This document shows positions 50,645-63,961 of a stretch of DNA of 64,000 bases, piece after piece. The translations under genes were made by a program, and so were the position numbers. Under the pieces are notes generated by a model, which saw only the letters and a list, made by a program, of their open reading frames with translations, ran no database searches and had not been told where the DNA came from. This DNA is from Zhengitettix transpicula (taxonomy: Eukaryota > Arthropoda > Insecta > Orthoptera > Tetrigidae): NCBI GenBank assembly GCA_037074705.1, contig JAYJMR010000035.1, positions 89,501-153,500 on the forward strand. The letters run 5' to 3'. The stretch's first letter is position 1, and each line of letters starts with the position of its first letter.

Positions 50645-50827
50645 TCACAGAAGAGTGTATATATATATACATGTAAAGAAACTTTAGTAGAGAAGAAATT
50701 AAAATTATAAAATAATTCGATCCGCGGAATATTAATTTGTAAGTTTTTACTAATGTTCGCTTGCAACAGCTATGCTGCGTGCGTGCGGCGGCGAGGAAGA
50801 CGTTCGTAGATTACAACGGGCAGTCGT

Positions 50828-50870
<43 letters not shown>

Positions 50871-51053
50871 TCACAGAAGAGTGTATATATATATACATGT
50901 AAAGAAACTTTAGTAGAGAAGAAATTAAAATTATAAAATAATTCGATCCGCGGAATATTAATTTGTAAGTTTTTACTAATGTTCGCTTGCAACAGCTATG
51001 CTGCGTGCGTGCGGCGGCGAGGAAGACGTTCGTAGATTACAACGGGCAGTCGT

Positions 51054-51097
<44 letters not shown>

Positions 51098-51280
51098 TCA
51101 CAGAAGAGTGTATATATATATACATGTAAAGAAACTTTAGTAGAGAAGAAATTAAAATTATAAAATAATTCGATCCGCGGAATATTAATTTGTAAGTTTT
51201 TACTAATGTTCGCTTGCAACAGCTATGCTGCGTGCGTGCGGCGGCGAGGAAGACGTTCGTAGATTACAACGGGCAGTCGT

Positions 51281-51325
<45 letters not shown>

Positions 51326-51508
51326 TCACAGAAGAGTGTATATATATATACATGTAAAGAAACTTTAGTAGAGAAGAAATTAAAATTATAAAATAATTCG
51401 ATCCGCGGAATATTAATTTGTAAGTTTTTACTAATGTTCGCTTGCAACAGCTATGCTGCGTGCGTGCGGCGGCGAGGAAGACGTTCGTAGATTACAACGG
51501 GCAGTCGT

Positions 51509-51550
<42 letters not shown>

Positions 51551-51735
51551 TCACAGAAGAGTGTATATATATATATACATGTAAAGAAACTTTAGTAGAG
51601 AAGAAATTAAAATTATAAAATAATTCGATCCGCGGAATATTAATTTGTAAGTTTTTACTAATGTTCGCTTGCAACAGCTATGCTGCGTGCGTGCGGCGGC
51701 GAGGAAGACGTTCGTAGATTACAACGGGCAGTCGT

Positions 51736-51790
<55 letters not shown>

Positions 51791-51973
51791 TCACAGAAGA
51801 GTGTATATATATATACATGTAAAGAAACTTTAGTAGAGAAGAAATTAAAATTATAAAATAATTCGATCCGCGGAATATTAATTTGTAAGTTTTTACTAAT
51901 GTTCGCTTGCAACAGCTATGCTGCGTGCGTGCGGCGGCGAGGAAGACGTTCGTAGATTACAACGGGCAGTCGT

Positions 51974-52016
<43 letters not shown>

Positions 52017-52204
52017 TCACAGAAGAGTGTATATATATATACATGTAAAGAAACTTTAGTAGAGAAGAAATTAAAATTATAAAATAATTCGATCCGCGGA
52101 ATATTAATTTGTAAGTTTTTACTAATGTTCGCTTGCAACAGCTATGCTGCGTGCGTGCGGCGGCGAGGAAGACGTTCGTAGATTACAACGGGCAGTCGTG
52201 TTTT
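29201..52204. repeat. Satellite block 3: about 102 tandem ~225-bp units
   Basis: This is 23 kb of uninterrupted satellite between U2 loci B and C. The interior, roughly 33-50 kb, is almost uniform, with T tracts of about 38-41. The ends vary more: extra TA repeats near 29487, 50210, 50435 and 51570; AAATG for ACATG near 30177 and 31087; GTAAGTTCTTAC near 32523; and a T tract of about 50 near 51740. Two internal deletions are visible: about 40 bp near 37210 and about 5 bp near 41475 (CCGCGG joined to TAATTTG). No genes are supported. Confidence 0.97.
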
Positions 52205-52802
52205 GCGATGGCCGCCCAAGAGGCGCTCTGCTAGGTGGAATAAACGTATATTGCATACATTGTTTATAAATGTATATCGAAATCCAGACGTCGGTATTTT
52301 ACGTCTAAATTATAATAAAACCGAGATAGATTTATGGGAAAGTGACAGAATTAAAAGAGGCTTTAACGGCAACGAACCCCTGTTTTCAATATAGCTACGC
52401 AGTTTCCGTCAACAACGAATATTAATTACACTTCCTTTGAGCCGAAAGAAATGAGCGGAAAAAGTACGATGTTTTGAATACATATGTATCAGATACATAT
52501 TCGTAAAAGGCGCGTTATCCTATCGTACTTGCGTGCGTGCGTGCGGCGGCGACGACGACGTTCGCGAAATACAAAAGATATATAGGGAGCGTGGTCCAGC
52601 TGGTGGCCACGGACAACGGCTTCTCCCGGAAAATTACTTGTACTCGCTGGTGCCCGGTCCTGCCTGCGAGAAGATGATTGCCGAGAGAGGTGAATCCTGT
52701 ACTGGATGCGAAATCGCAGTTATTTCAAAATTTACCTGCCTTCCAACTCAATATTTGATACGTCAGAATGTTAAACTTCTTTCTTTGTTTGAATTTCAAT
52801 AA
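52205..52802. other. U2 locus C: 3' spacer
   Basis: This 598-bp spacer is the same as in loci A and B. The minus-strand sequence 12-27 nt past the U2 end (52776-52790) reads AAACAAAGAAAGAAG. This loosely resembles the metazoan snRNA 3' box (GTTT-N0-3-AAARNNAGA without the leading GTTT). That box directs 3'-end formation, but the match is weak. No protein gene is supported. Confidence 0.85.
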
Positions 52803-52991
52803 GGTGGGCCGATCCCGGCGATACTGCAAAGCCGGGCCAACCCGTGACAGATGTGGAGCAAGCTCCTAACACTCCGTCATTTTCCAAAAATGAGTTTAAT
52901 ATTCTGGTGGTGCGATGCACCACGTATCAGATATTAAGCTGATAAGAACAGATACTACACTTTGATCTTAGCCAAAAGGCCGAGAAGCGAT
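52803..52991 (-). ncRNA. U2: U2 snRNA (locus C, intact)
   Basis: This is a complete 189-nt U2 small nuclear RNA, the spliceosomal RNA that pairs with the intron branch site. In sense it begins ATCGCTTCTCGGCCTTTTGG and ends GGCCCACC. GTAGTA, which recognises the branch site, is at nt 34-39 (52953-52958). The single-stranded Sm site ATTTTTGG is at nt 101-108 (52884-52891). Stem-loop IIb is seen as GTGGTGCATCGCACCAC, and the 3' stem-loops are complete. The AAAG at nt 29-32 (AAG in human) fits insect U2. The gene is intron-free, and transcription by RNA polymerase II is expected. It is one of two uninterrupted copies here. Confidence 0.98.
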
Positions 52992-53576
52992 AAAGATTCC
53001 TCGATCGGGACGGTCTTTTATTCCGGACACCATTGTAATCAACGGGGAGCATTGTTAAATGTTTCTGCGGCAATACGTCGAAACACGCGGTCCCCGCGAA
53101 ACGCCTGAAATCCTGATCGGAAAGTGAGGTCAACCGTCGAATGCTTAAATATCGCGGGAAAGGAAACAATTGGCTTCAAAGATAAAAATATTTGAAATGT
53201 ATCAACAGTTTTATTGTTACAGTACGTCCCCACCTAGCGGCACTTACCTGCACTCGCTGCAGGGTGATACGTAAATGTAAGAGAAAAAAATTAAATTCCT
53301 CACGTAAACACACGAGTTCCGTCAAATTGAGCAAAAAAGAAATGACGTCGTCTAAGAAACGAATAGACAGTCAGAGTTCGGTGCGAATTAAGTGGAATTG
53401 ATAACGGTTACAATTTTTCACGTTGACGTTTCCATTGTTACGCGGTCTTTGTAAACAAAGTTAATATTTGTCTTTAAACAGTACGCGCTCACATGTACGC
53501 GACATTTAAAAATTTTCCCCATTTTTTAAATATATATTTATTTATTTAAATATATATAGAAGTAAAAAAAAATGGT

Positions 53577-53579
<3 letters not shown>
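52992..53579 (-). promoter_or_regulatory. U2 locus C: 5' flank with presumed snRNA promoter
   Basis: This 588-bp flank is shared with loci B and D. In sense, ATAAAAG lies at about -30 to -24 (53015-53021) and GCTCCCCGTTGATTACAATGG at about -61 to -41, where an insect PSEA would be expected. I infer promoter function from position and from identity across copies, not from a confirmed motif. CACTTACCTG near 53241 is only a short chance match to the U1 5' end. The last ~60 bp are AT-rich with an inverted repeat and run into the satellite T tract. Confidence 0.55.
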
Positions 53580-53620
<41 letters not shown>

Positions 53621-53803
53621 TCACAGAAGAGTGTATATATATATACATGTAAAGAAACTTTAGTAGAGAAGAAATTAAAATTATAAAATAATTCGATCCG
53701 CGGAATATTAATTTGTAAGTTTTTACTAATGTTCGCTTGCAACAGCTATGCTGCGTGCGTGCGGCGGCGAGGAAGACGTTCGTAGATTACAACGGGCAGT
53801 CGT

Positions 53804-53847
<44 letters not shown>

Positions 53848-54030
53848 TCACAGAAGAGTGTATATATATATACATGTAAAGAAACTTTAGTAGAGAAGAA
53901 ATTAAAATTATAAAATAATTCGATCCGCGGAATATTAATTTGTAAGTTTTTACTAATGTTCGCTTGCAACAGCTATGCTGCGTGCGTGCGGCGGCGAGGA
54001 AGACGTTCGTAGATTACAACGGGCAGTCGT

Positions 54031-54080
<50 letters not shown>

Positions 54081-54477
54081 TCACAGAAGAGTGTATATAT
54101 ATATACATGTAAAGAAACTTTAGTAGAGAAGAAATTAAAATTATAAAATAATTCGATCCGCGGAATATTAATTTGTAAGTTTTTACTAATGTTCGCTTGC
54201 AACAGCTATGCTGCGTGCGTGCGGCGGCGAGGAAGACGTTCGTAGATTACAACGGGCAGTCGTGTTTTTTTTTTTTTTTTTTTTTTTTTTTAACTCACAG
54301 AAGAGTGTATATATATATACATGTAAAGAAACTTTAGTAGAGAAGAAATTAAAATTATAAAATAATTCGATCCGCGGAATATTAATTTGTAAGTTTTTAC
54401 TAATGTTCGCTTGCAACAGCTATGCTGCGTGCGTGCGGCGGCGAGGAAGACGTTCGTAGATTACAACGGGCAGTCGT

Positions 54478-54516
<39 letters not shown>

Positions 54517-54684
54517 TCACAGAAGAGTGTATATATATATACATGTAAGAAGAAATTAAAATTATAAAATAATTCGATCCGCGGAATATTAATTTGTAAG
54601 TTTTTACTAATGTTCGCTTGCAACAGCTATGCTGCGTGCGTGCGGCGGCGAGGAAGACGTTCGTAGATTACAACGGGCAGTCGT

Positions 54685-54726
<42 letters not shown>

Positions 54727-54909
54727 TCACAGAAGAGTGTATATATATATACATGTAAAGAAACTTTAGTAGAGAAGAAATTAAAATTATAAAATAATTC
54801 GATCCGCGGAATATTAATTTGTATGTTTTTACTAATGTTCGCTTGCAACAGCTATGCTGCGTGCGTGCGGCGGCGAGGAAGACGTTCGTAGATTACAACG
54901 GGCAGTCGT

Positions 54910-54952
<43 letters not shown>

Positions 54953-55135
54953 TCACAGAAGAGTGTATATATATATACATGTAAAGAAACTTTAGTAGAG
55001 AAGAAATTAAAATTATAAAATAATTCGATCCGCGGAATATTAATTTGTAAGTTTTTACTAATGTTCGCTTGCAACAGCTATGCTGCGTGCGTGCGGCGGC
55101 GAGGAAGACGTTCGTAGATTACAACGGGCAGTCGT

Positions 55136-55177
<42 letters not shown>

Positions 55178-55360
55178 TCACAGAAGAGTGTATATATATA
55201 TACATGTAAAGAAACTTTAGTAGAGAAGAAATTAAAATTATAAAATAATTCGATCCGCGGAATATTAATTTGTAAGTTTTTACTAATGTTCGCTTGCAAC
55301 AGCTATGCTGCGTGCGTGCGGCGGCGAGGAAGACGTTCGTAGATTACAACGGGCAGTCGT

Positions 55361-55403
<43 letters not shown>

Positions 55404-55586
55404 TCACAGAAGAGTGTATATATATATACATGTAAAGAAACTTTAGTAGAGAAGAAATTAAAATTATAAAATAATTCGATCCGCGGAATATTAATTTGTA
55501 AGTTTTTACTAATGTTCGCTTGCAACAGCTATGCTGCGTGCGTGCGGCGGCGAGGAAGACGTTCGTAGATTACAACGGGCAGTCGT

Positions 55587-55629
<43 letters not shown>

Positions 55630-55812
55630 TCACAGAAGAGTGTATATATATATACATGTAAAGAAACTTTAGTAGAGAAGAAATTAAAATTATAAAATAA
55701 TTCGATCCGCGGAATATTAATTTGTAAGTTTTTACTAATGTTCGCTTGCAACAGCTATGCTGCGTGCGTGCGGCGGCGAGGAAGACGTTCGTAGATTACA
55801 ACGGGCAGTCGT

Positions 55813-55855
<43 letters not shown>

Positions 55856-56038
55856 TCACAGAAGAGTGTATATATATATACATGTAAAGAAACTTTAGTA
55901 GAGAAGAAATTAAAATTATAAAATAATTCGATCCGCGGAATATTAATTTGTAAGTTTTTACTAATGTTCGCTTGCAACAGCTATGCTGCGTGCGTGCGGC
56001 GGCGAGGAAGACGTTCGTAGATTACAACGGGCAGTCGT

Positions 56039-56080
<42 letters not shown>

Positions 56081-56263
56081 TCACAGAAGAGTGTATATAT
56101 ATATACATGTAAAGAAACTTTAGTAGAGAAGAAATTAAAATTATAAAATAATTCGATCCGCGGAATATTAATTTGTAAGTTTTTACTAATGTTCGCTTGC
56201 AACAGCTATGCTGCGTGCGTGCGGCGGCGAGGAAGACGTTCGTAGATTACAACGGGCAGTCGT

Positions 56264-56306
<43 letters not shown>

Positions 56307-56489
56307 TCACAGAAGAGTGTATATATATATACATGTAAAGAAACTTTAGTAGAGAAGAAATTAAAATTATAAAATAATTCGATCCGCGGAATATTAATTT
56401 GTAAGTTTTTACTAATGTTCGCTTGCAACAGCTATGCTGCGTGCGTGCGGCGGCGAGGAAGACGTTCGTAGATTACAACGGGCAGTCGT

Positions 56490-56532
<43 letters not shown>

Positions 56533-56715
56533 TCACAGAAGAGTGTATATATATATACATGTAAAGAAACTTTAGTAGAGAAGAAATTAAAATTATAAAA
56601 TAATTCGATCCGCGGAATATTAATTTGTAAGTTTTTACTAATGTTCGCTTGCAACAGCTATGCTGCGTGCGTGCGGCGGCGAGGAAGACGTTCGTAGATT
56701 ACAACGGGCAGTCGT

Positions 56716-56755
<40 letters not shown>

Positions 56756-56938
56756 TCACAGAAGAGTGTATATATATATACATGTAAAGAAACTTTAGTA
56801 GAGAAGAAATTAAAATTATAAAATAATTCGATCCGCGGAATATTAATTTGTAAGTTTTTACTAATGTTCGCTTGCAACAGCTATGCTGCGTGCGTGCGGC
56901 GGCGAGGAAGACGTTCGTAGATTACAACGGGCAGTCGT

Positions 56939-56980
<42 letters not shown>

Positions 56981-57163
56981 TCACAGAAGAGTGTATATAT
57001 ATATACATGTAAAGAAACTTTAGTAGAGAAGAAATTAAAATTATAAAATAATTCGATCCGCGGAATATTAATTTGTAAGTTTTTACTAATGTTCGCTTGC
57101 AACAGCTATGCTGCGTGCGTGCGGCGGCGAGGAAGACGTTCGTAGATTACAACGGGCAGTCGT

Positions 57164-57204
<41 letters not shown>

Positions 57205-57387
57205 TCACAGAAGAGTGTATATATATATACATGTAAAGAAACTTTAGTAGAGAAGAAATTAAAATTATAAAATAATTCGATCCGCGGAATATTAATTTGT
57301 AAGTTTTTACTAATGTTCGCTTGCAACAGCTATGCTGCGTGCGTGCGGCGGCGAGGAAGACGTTCGTAGATTACAACGGGCAGTCGT

Positions 57388-57427
<40 letters not shown>

Positions 57428-57610
57428 TCACAGAAGAGTGTATATATATATACATGTAAAGAAACTTTAGTAGAGAAGAAATTAAAATTATAAAATAATT
57501 CGATCCGCGGAATATTAATTTGTAAGTTTTTACTAATGTTCGCTTGCAACAGCTATGCTGCGTGCGTGCGGCGGCGAGGAAGACGTTCGTAGATTACAAC
57601 GGGCAGTCGT

Positions 57611-57653
<43 letters not shown>

Positions 57654-57836
57654 TCACAGAAGAGTGTATATATATATACATGTAAAGAAACTTTAGTAGA
57701 GAAGAAATTAAAATTATAAAATAATTCGATCCGCGGAATATTAATTTGTAAGTTTTTACTAATGTTCGCTTGCAACAGCTATGCTGCGTGCGTGCGGCGG
57801 CGAGGAAGACGTTCGTAGATTACAACGGGCAGTCGT

Positions 57837-57874
<38 letters not shown>

Positions 57875-58057
57875 TCACAGAAGAGTGTATATATATATAC
57901 ATGTAAAGAAACTTTAGTAGAGAAGAAATTAAAATTATAAAATAATTCGATCCGCGGAATATTAATTTGTAAGTTTTTACTAATGTTCGCTTGCAACAGC
58001 TATGCTGCGTGCGTGCGGCGGCGAGGAAGACGTTCGTAGATTACAACGGGCAGTCGT

Positions 58058-58099
<42 letters not shown>

Positions 58100-58282
58100 T
58101 CACAGAAGAGTGTATATATATATACATGTAAAGAAACTTTAGTAGAGAAGAAATTAAAATTATAAAATAATTCGATCCGCGGAATATTAATTTGTCAGTT
58201 TTTACTAATGTTCGCTTGCAACAGCTATGCTGCGTGCGTGCGGCGGCGAGGAAGACGTTCGTAGATTACAACGGGCAGTCGT

Positions 58283-58329
<47 letters not shown>

Positions 58330-58512
58330 TCACAGAAGAGTGTATATATATATACATGTAAAGAAACTTTAGTAGAGAAGAAATTAAAATTATAAAATAA
58401 TTCGATCCGCGGAATATTAATTTGTAAGTTTTTACTAATGTTCGCTTGCAACAGCTATGCTGCGTGCGTGCGGCGGCGAGGAAGACGTTCGTAGATTACA
58501 ACGGGCAGTCGT

Positions 58513-58555
<43 letters not shown>

Positions 58556-58738
58556 TCACAGAAGAGTGTATATATATATACATGTAAAGAAACTTTAGTA
58601 GAGAAGAAATTAAAATTATAAAATAATTCGATCCGCGGAATATTAATTTGTAAGTTTTTACTAATGTTCGCTTGCAACAGCTATGCTGCGTGCGTGCGGC
58701 GGCGAGGAAGACGTTCGTAGATTACAACGGGCAGTCGT

Positions 58739-58775
<37 letters not shown>

Positions 58776-58958
58776 TCACAGAAGAGTGTATATATATATA
58801 CATGTAAAGAAACTTTAGTAGAGAAGAAATTAAAATTATAAAATAATTCGATCCGCGGAATATTAATTTGTAAGTTTTTACTAATGTTCGCTTGCAACAG
58901 CTATGCTGCGTGCGTGCGGCGGCGAGGAAGACGTTCGTAGATTACAACGGGCAGTCGT

Positions 58959-58990
<32 letters not shown>

Positions 58991-59796
58991 TCACAGAAGA
59001 GTGTATATATATATACATGTAAAGAAACTTTAGTAGAGAAGAAATTAAAATTATAAAATAATTCGATCCGCGGAATATTAATTTGTAAGTTTTTACTAAT
59101 GTTCGCTTGCAACAGCTATGCTGCGTGCGTGCGGCGGCGAGGAAGACGTTCGTAGATTACAACGGGCAGTCGTGTTTTTTTTTTTTTTTTTTTTTTTAAC
59201 TCACAGAAGAGTGTATATATATATACATGTAAAGAAACTTTAGTAGAGAAGAAATTAAAATTATAAAATAATTCGATCCGCGGAATATTAATTTGTAAGT
59301 TTTTACTAATGTTCGCTTGCAACAGCTATGCTGCGTGCGTGCGGCGGCGAGGAAGACGTTCGTAGATTACAACGGGCAGTCGTGTTTTTTTTTTTTTTTT
59401 TTTTTTTAACTCACAGAAGAGTGTATATATATATACATGTAAAGAAACTTTAGTAGAGAAGAAATTAAAATTATAAAATAATTCGATCCGCGGAATATTA
59501 ATTTGTAAGTTTTTACTAATGTTCGCTTGCAACAGCTATGCTGCGTGCGTGCGGCGGCGAGGAAGACGTTCGTAGATTACAACGGGCAGTCGTGTTTTTT
59601 TTTTTTTTTTAACTCACAGAAGAGTGTATATATATATACATGTAAAGAAACTTTAGTAGAGAAGAAATTAAAATTATAAAATAATTCGATCCGCGGAATA
59701 TTAATTTGTAAGTTTTTACTAATGTTCGCTTGCAACAGCTATGCTGCGTGCGTGCGGCGGCGAGGAAGACGTTCGTAGATTACAACGGGCAGTCGT

Positions 59797-59828
<32 letters not shown>

Positions 59829-60011
59829 TCACAGAAGAGTGTATATATATATACATGTAAAGAAACTTTAGTAGAGAAGAAATTAAAATTATAAAATAAT
59901 TCGATCCGCGGAATATTAATTTGTAAGTTTTTACTAATGTTCGCTTGCAACAGCTATGCTGCGTGCGTGCGGCGGCGAGGAAGACGTTCGTAGATTACAA
60001 CGGGCAGTCGT

Positions 60012-60064
<53 letters not shown>

Positions 60065-60247
60065 TCACAGAAGAGTGTATATATATATACATGTAAAGAA
60101 ACTTTAGTAGAGAAGAAATTAAAATTATAAAATAATTCGATCCGCGGAATATTAATTTGTAAGTTTTTACTAATGTTCGCTTGCAACAGCTATGCTGCGT
60201 GCGTGCGGCGGCGAGGAAGACGTTCGTAGATTACAACGGGCAGTCGT

Positions 60248-60281
<34 letters not shown>

Positions 60282-60464
60282 TCACAGAAGAGTGTATATA
60301 TATATACATGTAAAGAAACTTTAGTAGAGAAGAAATTAAAATTATAAAATAATTCGATCCGCGGAATATTAATTTGTAAGTTTTTACTAATGTTCGCTTG
60401 CAACAGCTATGCTGCGTGCGTGCGGCGGCGAGGAAGACGTTCGTAGATTACAACGGGCAGTCGT

Positions 60465-60513
<49 letters not shown>

Positions 60514-60696
60514 TCACAGAAGAGTGTATATATATATACATGTAAAGAAACTTTAGTAGAGAAGAAATTAAAATTATAAAATAATTCGATCCGCGGAATA
60601 TTAATTTGTAAGTTTTTACTAATGTTCGCTTGCAACAGCTATGCTGCGTGCGTGCGGCGGCGAGGAAGACGTTCGTAGATTACAACGGGCAGTCGT

Positions 60697-60752
<56 letters not shown>

Positions 60753-60935
60753 TCACAGAAGAGTGTATATATATATACATGTAAAGAAACTTTAGTAGAG
60801 AAGAAATTAAAATTATAAAATAATTCGATCCGCGGAATATTAATTTGTAAGTTTTTACTAATGTTCGCTTGCAACAGCTATGCTGCGTGCGTGCGGCGGC
60901 GAGGAAGACGTTCGTAGATTACAACGGGCAGTCGT

Positions 60936-60981
<46 letters not shown>

Positions 60982-61164
60982 TCACAGAAGAGTGTATATA
61001 TATATACATGTAAAGAAACTTTAGTAGAGAAGAAATTAAAATTATAAAATAATTCGATCCGCGGAATATTAATTTGTCAGTTTTTACTAATGTTCGCTTG
61101 CAACAGCTATGCTGCGTGCGTGCGGCGGCGAGGAAGACGTTCGTAGATTACAACGGGCATTCGT

Positions 61165-61211
<47 letters not shown>

Positions 61212-61394
61212 TCACAGAAGAGTGTATATATATATACATGTAAAGAAACTTTAGTAGAGAAGAAATTAAAATTATAAAATAATTCGATCCGCGGAATATT
61301 AATTTGTAAGTTTTTACTAATGTTCGCTTGCAACAGCTATGCTGCGTGCGTGCGGCGGCGAGGAAGACGTTCGTAGATTACAACGGGCAGTCGT

Positions 61395-61441
<47 letters not shown>

Positions 61442-61624
61442 TCACAGAAGAGTGTATATATATATACATGTAAAGAAACTTTAGTAGAGAAGAAATTAAA
61501 ATTATAAAATAATTCGATCCGCGGAATATTAATTTGTAAGTTTTTACTAATGTTCGCTTGCAACAGCTATGCTGCGTGCGTGCGGCGGCGAGGAAGACGT
61601 TCGTAGATTACAACGGGCAGTCGT

Positions 61625-61669
<45 letters not shown>

Positions 61670-61852
61670 TCACAGAAGAGTGTATATATATATACATGTA
61701 AAGAAACTTTAGTAGAGAAGAAATTAAAATTATAAAATAATTCGATCCGCGGAATATTAATTTGTAAGTTTTTACTAATGTTCGCTTGCAACAGCTATGC
61801 TGCGTGCGTGCGGCGGCGAGGAAGACGTTCGTAGATTACAACGGGCAGTCGT

Positions 61853-61891
<39 letters not shown>

Positions 61892-62285
61892 TCACAGAAG
61901 AGTGTATATATATATACTTGTAAAGAAACTTTAGTAGAGAAGAAATTAAAATTATAAAATAATTCGATCCGCGGAATATTAATTTGTAAGTTTTTACTAA
62001 TGTTCGCTTGCAACAGCTATGCTGCGTGCGTGCGGCGGCGAGGAAGACGTTCGTAGATTACAACGGGCAGTCGTGTTTTTTTTTTTTTTTTTTTTTTTTA
62101 ACTCACAGAAGAGTGTATATATATATACATGTAAAGAAACTTTAGTAGAGAAGAAATTAAAATTATAAAATAATTCGATCCGCGGAATATTAATTTGTAA
62201 GTTTTTACTAATGTTCGCTTGCAACAGCTATGCTGCGTGCGTGCGGCGGCGAGGAAGACGTTCGTAGATTACAACGGGCAGTCGT

Positions 62286-62325
<40 letters not shown>

Positions 62326-62506
62326 TCACAGAAGAGTGTATATATATACATGTAAAGAAACTTTAGTAGAGAAGAAATTAAAATTATAAAATAATTCGAT
62401 CCGCGGAATATTAATTTGTAAGTTTTTACTAATGTTCGCTTGCAACAGCTATGCTGCGTGCGTGCGGCGGCGAGGAAGACGTTCGTAGATTACAACGGGC
62501 AGTCGT

Positions 62507-62549
<43 letters not shown>

Positions 62550-62750
62550 TCACAGAAGAGTGTATATATATATACATGTAAAGAAACTTTAGTAGAGAAG
62601 AAATTAAAATTATAAAATAATTCGATCCGCGGAATATTAATTTGTAAGTTTTTACTAATGTTCGCTTGCAACAGCTATGCTGCGTGCGTGCGGCGGCGAG
62701 GAAGACGTTCGTAGATTACAACGGGCAGTCGTGTTTTTTTTTTTTTTTTT
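53580..62750. repeat. Satellite block 4: about 41 tandem ~225-bp units
   Basis: This is the same unit as the other blocks. Variation is concentrated at both ends. Near the left end are a short T tract (about 54265), a 15-bp deletion near 54547 (ACATGTAAGAAG) and GTATGT for GTAAGT near 54823. In the right third (57.8-62.7 kb), T tracts range from about 18 to about 53 and two units have GTCAGT (58195, 61077). One unit near 62340 has a shorter TA tract. The last T tract (17 T) joins directly to the truncated spacer of locus D. No genes. Confidence 0.97.
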
Positions 62751-63144
62751 CCGTCAACAACGAATATTAATTACACTTCCTTTGAGCCGAAAGAAATGAG
62801 CGGAAAAAGTACGATGTTTTGAATACATATGTATCAGATACATATTCGTAAAAGGCGCGTTATCCTATCGTACTTGCGTGCGTGCGTGCGGCGGCGACGA
62901 CGTTCGCGAAATACAAAAGATATATAGGGAGCGTGGTCCAGCTGGTGGCCACGGACAACGGCTTCTCCCGGAAAATTACTTGTACTCGCTGGTGCCCGGT
63001 CCTGCCTGCGAGAAGATGATTGCCGAGAGAGGTGAATCCTGTACTGGATGCGAAATCGCAGTTATTTCAAAATTTACCTGCCTTCCAACTCAATATTTGA
63101 TACGTCAGAATGTTAAACTTCTTTCTTTGTTTGAATTTCAATAA
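62751..63144. other. U2 locus D: truncated 3' spacer
   Basis: The spacer is 394 bp, not 598. Its first 201 bp, the part starting GCGATGGCCGCCC and ending ACGCAGTTT, are missing. The satellite T tract continues straight into CCGTCAACAACG. One GAC is also missing from the GCGGCGGCGACGACGACG patch near 62890. The purine-rich candidate 3' box (63118-63132 on the minus strand) is retained. No gene is supported. Confidence 0.85.
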
Positions 63145-63333
63145 GGTGGGCCGATCCCGGCGATACTGCAAAGCCGGGCCAACCCGTGACAGATGTGGAG
63201 CAAGCTCCTAACACTCCGTCATTTTCCAAAAATGAGTTTAATATTCTGGTGGTGCGATGCACCACGTATCAGATATTAAGCTGATAAGAACAGATACTAC
63301 ACTTTGATCTTAGCCAAAAGGCCGAGAAGCGAT
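63145..63333 (-). ncRNA. U2: U2 snRNA (locus D, intact)
   Basis: This complete 189-nt U2 gene looks identical to locus C: start ATCGCTTCTCGG, branch-site-pairing GTAGTA at nt 34-39, Sm site ATTTTTGG at 63226-63233, end GGCCCACC. The 201-bp loss in its distal 3' spacer leaves the first ~390 bp downstream of U2 in place. It should therefore not affect the RNA or its processing. Confidence 0.98.
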
Positions 63334-63918
63334 AAAGATTCCTCGATCGGGACGGTCTTTTATTCCGGACACCATTGTAATCAACGGGGAGCATTGTTAA
63401 ATGTTTCTGCGGCAATACGTCGAAACACGCGGTCCCCGCGAAACGCCTGAAATCCTGATCGGAAAGTGAGGTCAACCGTCGAATGCTTAAATATCGCGGG
63501 AAAGGAAACAATTGGCTTCAAAGATAAAAATATTTGAAATGTATCAACAGTTTTATTGTTACAGTACGTCCCCACCTAGCGGCACTTACCTGCACTCGCT
63601 GCAGGGTGATACGTAAATGTAAGAGAAAAAAATTAAATTCCTCACGTAAACACACGAGTTCCGTCAAATTGAGCAAAAAAGAAATGACGTCGTCTAAGAA
63701 ACGAATAGACAGTCAGAGTTCGGTGCGAATTAAGTGGAATTGATAACGGTTACAATTTTTCACGTTGACGTTTCCATTGTTACGCGGTCTTTGTAAACAA
63801 AGTTAATATTTGTCTTTAAACAGTACGCGCTCACATGTACGCGACATTTAAAAATTTTCCCCATTTTTTAAATATATATTTATTTATTTAAATATATATA
63901 GAAGTAAAAAAAAATGGT

Positions 63919-63921
<3 letters not shown>
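63334..63921 (-). promoter_or_regulatory. U2 locus D: 5' flank with presumed snRNA promoter
   Basis: This 588-bp flank looks identical to that of locus C, including the ATAAAAG box and candidate proximal element, and the AT-rich end beside the satellite. No gene is seen. Confidence 0.55.

Positions 63922-63961
<40 letters not shown>

Noticed and set aside
29201..52204. Possible CRISPR array
   Set aside because: The period is about 225 bp with no unique spacers between short direct repeats. The whole unit is repeated, and the context is eukaryotic.
53235..53255. CACTTACCTG in the U2 upstream flank, resembling the 5' end of U1 snRNA
   Set aside because: Only about nine bases match, the rest of U1 is absent, and locus A has a substitution in the motif.
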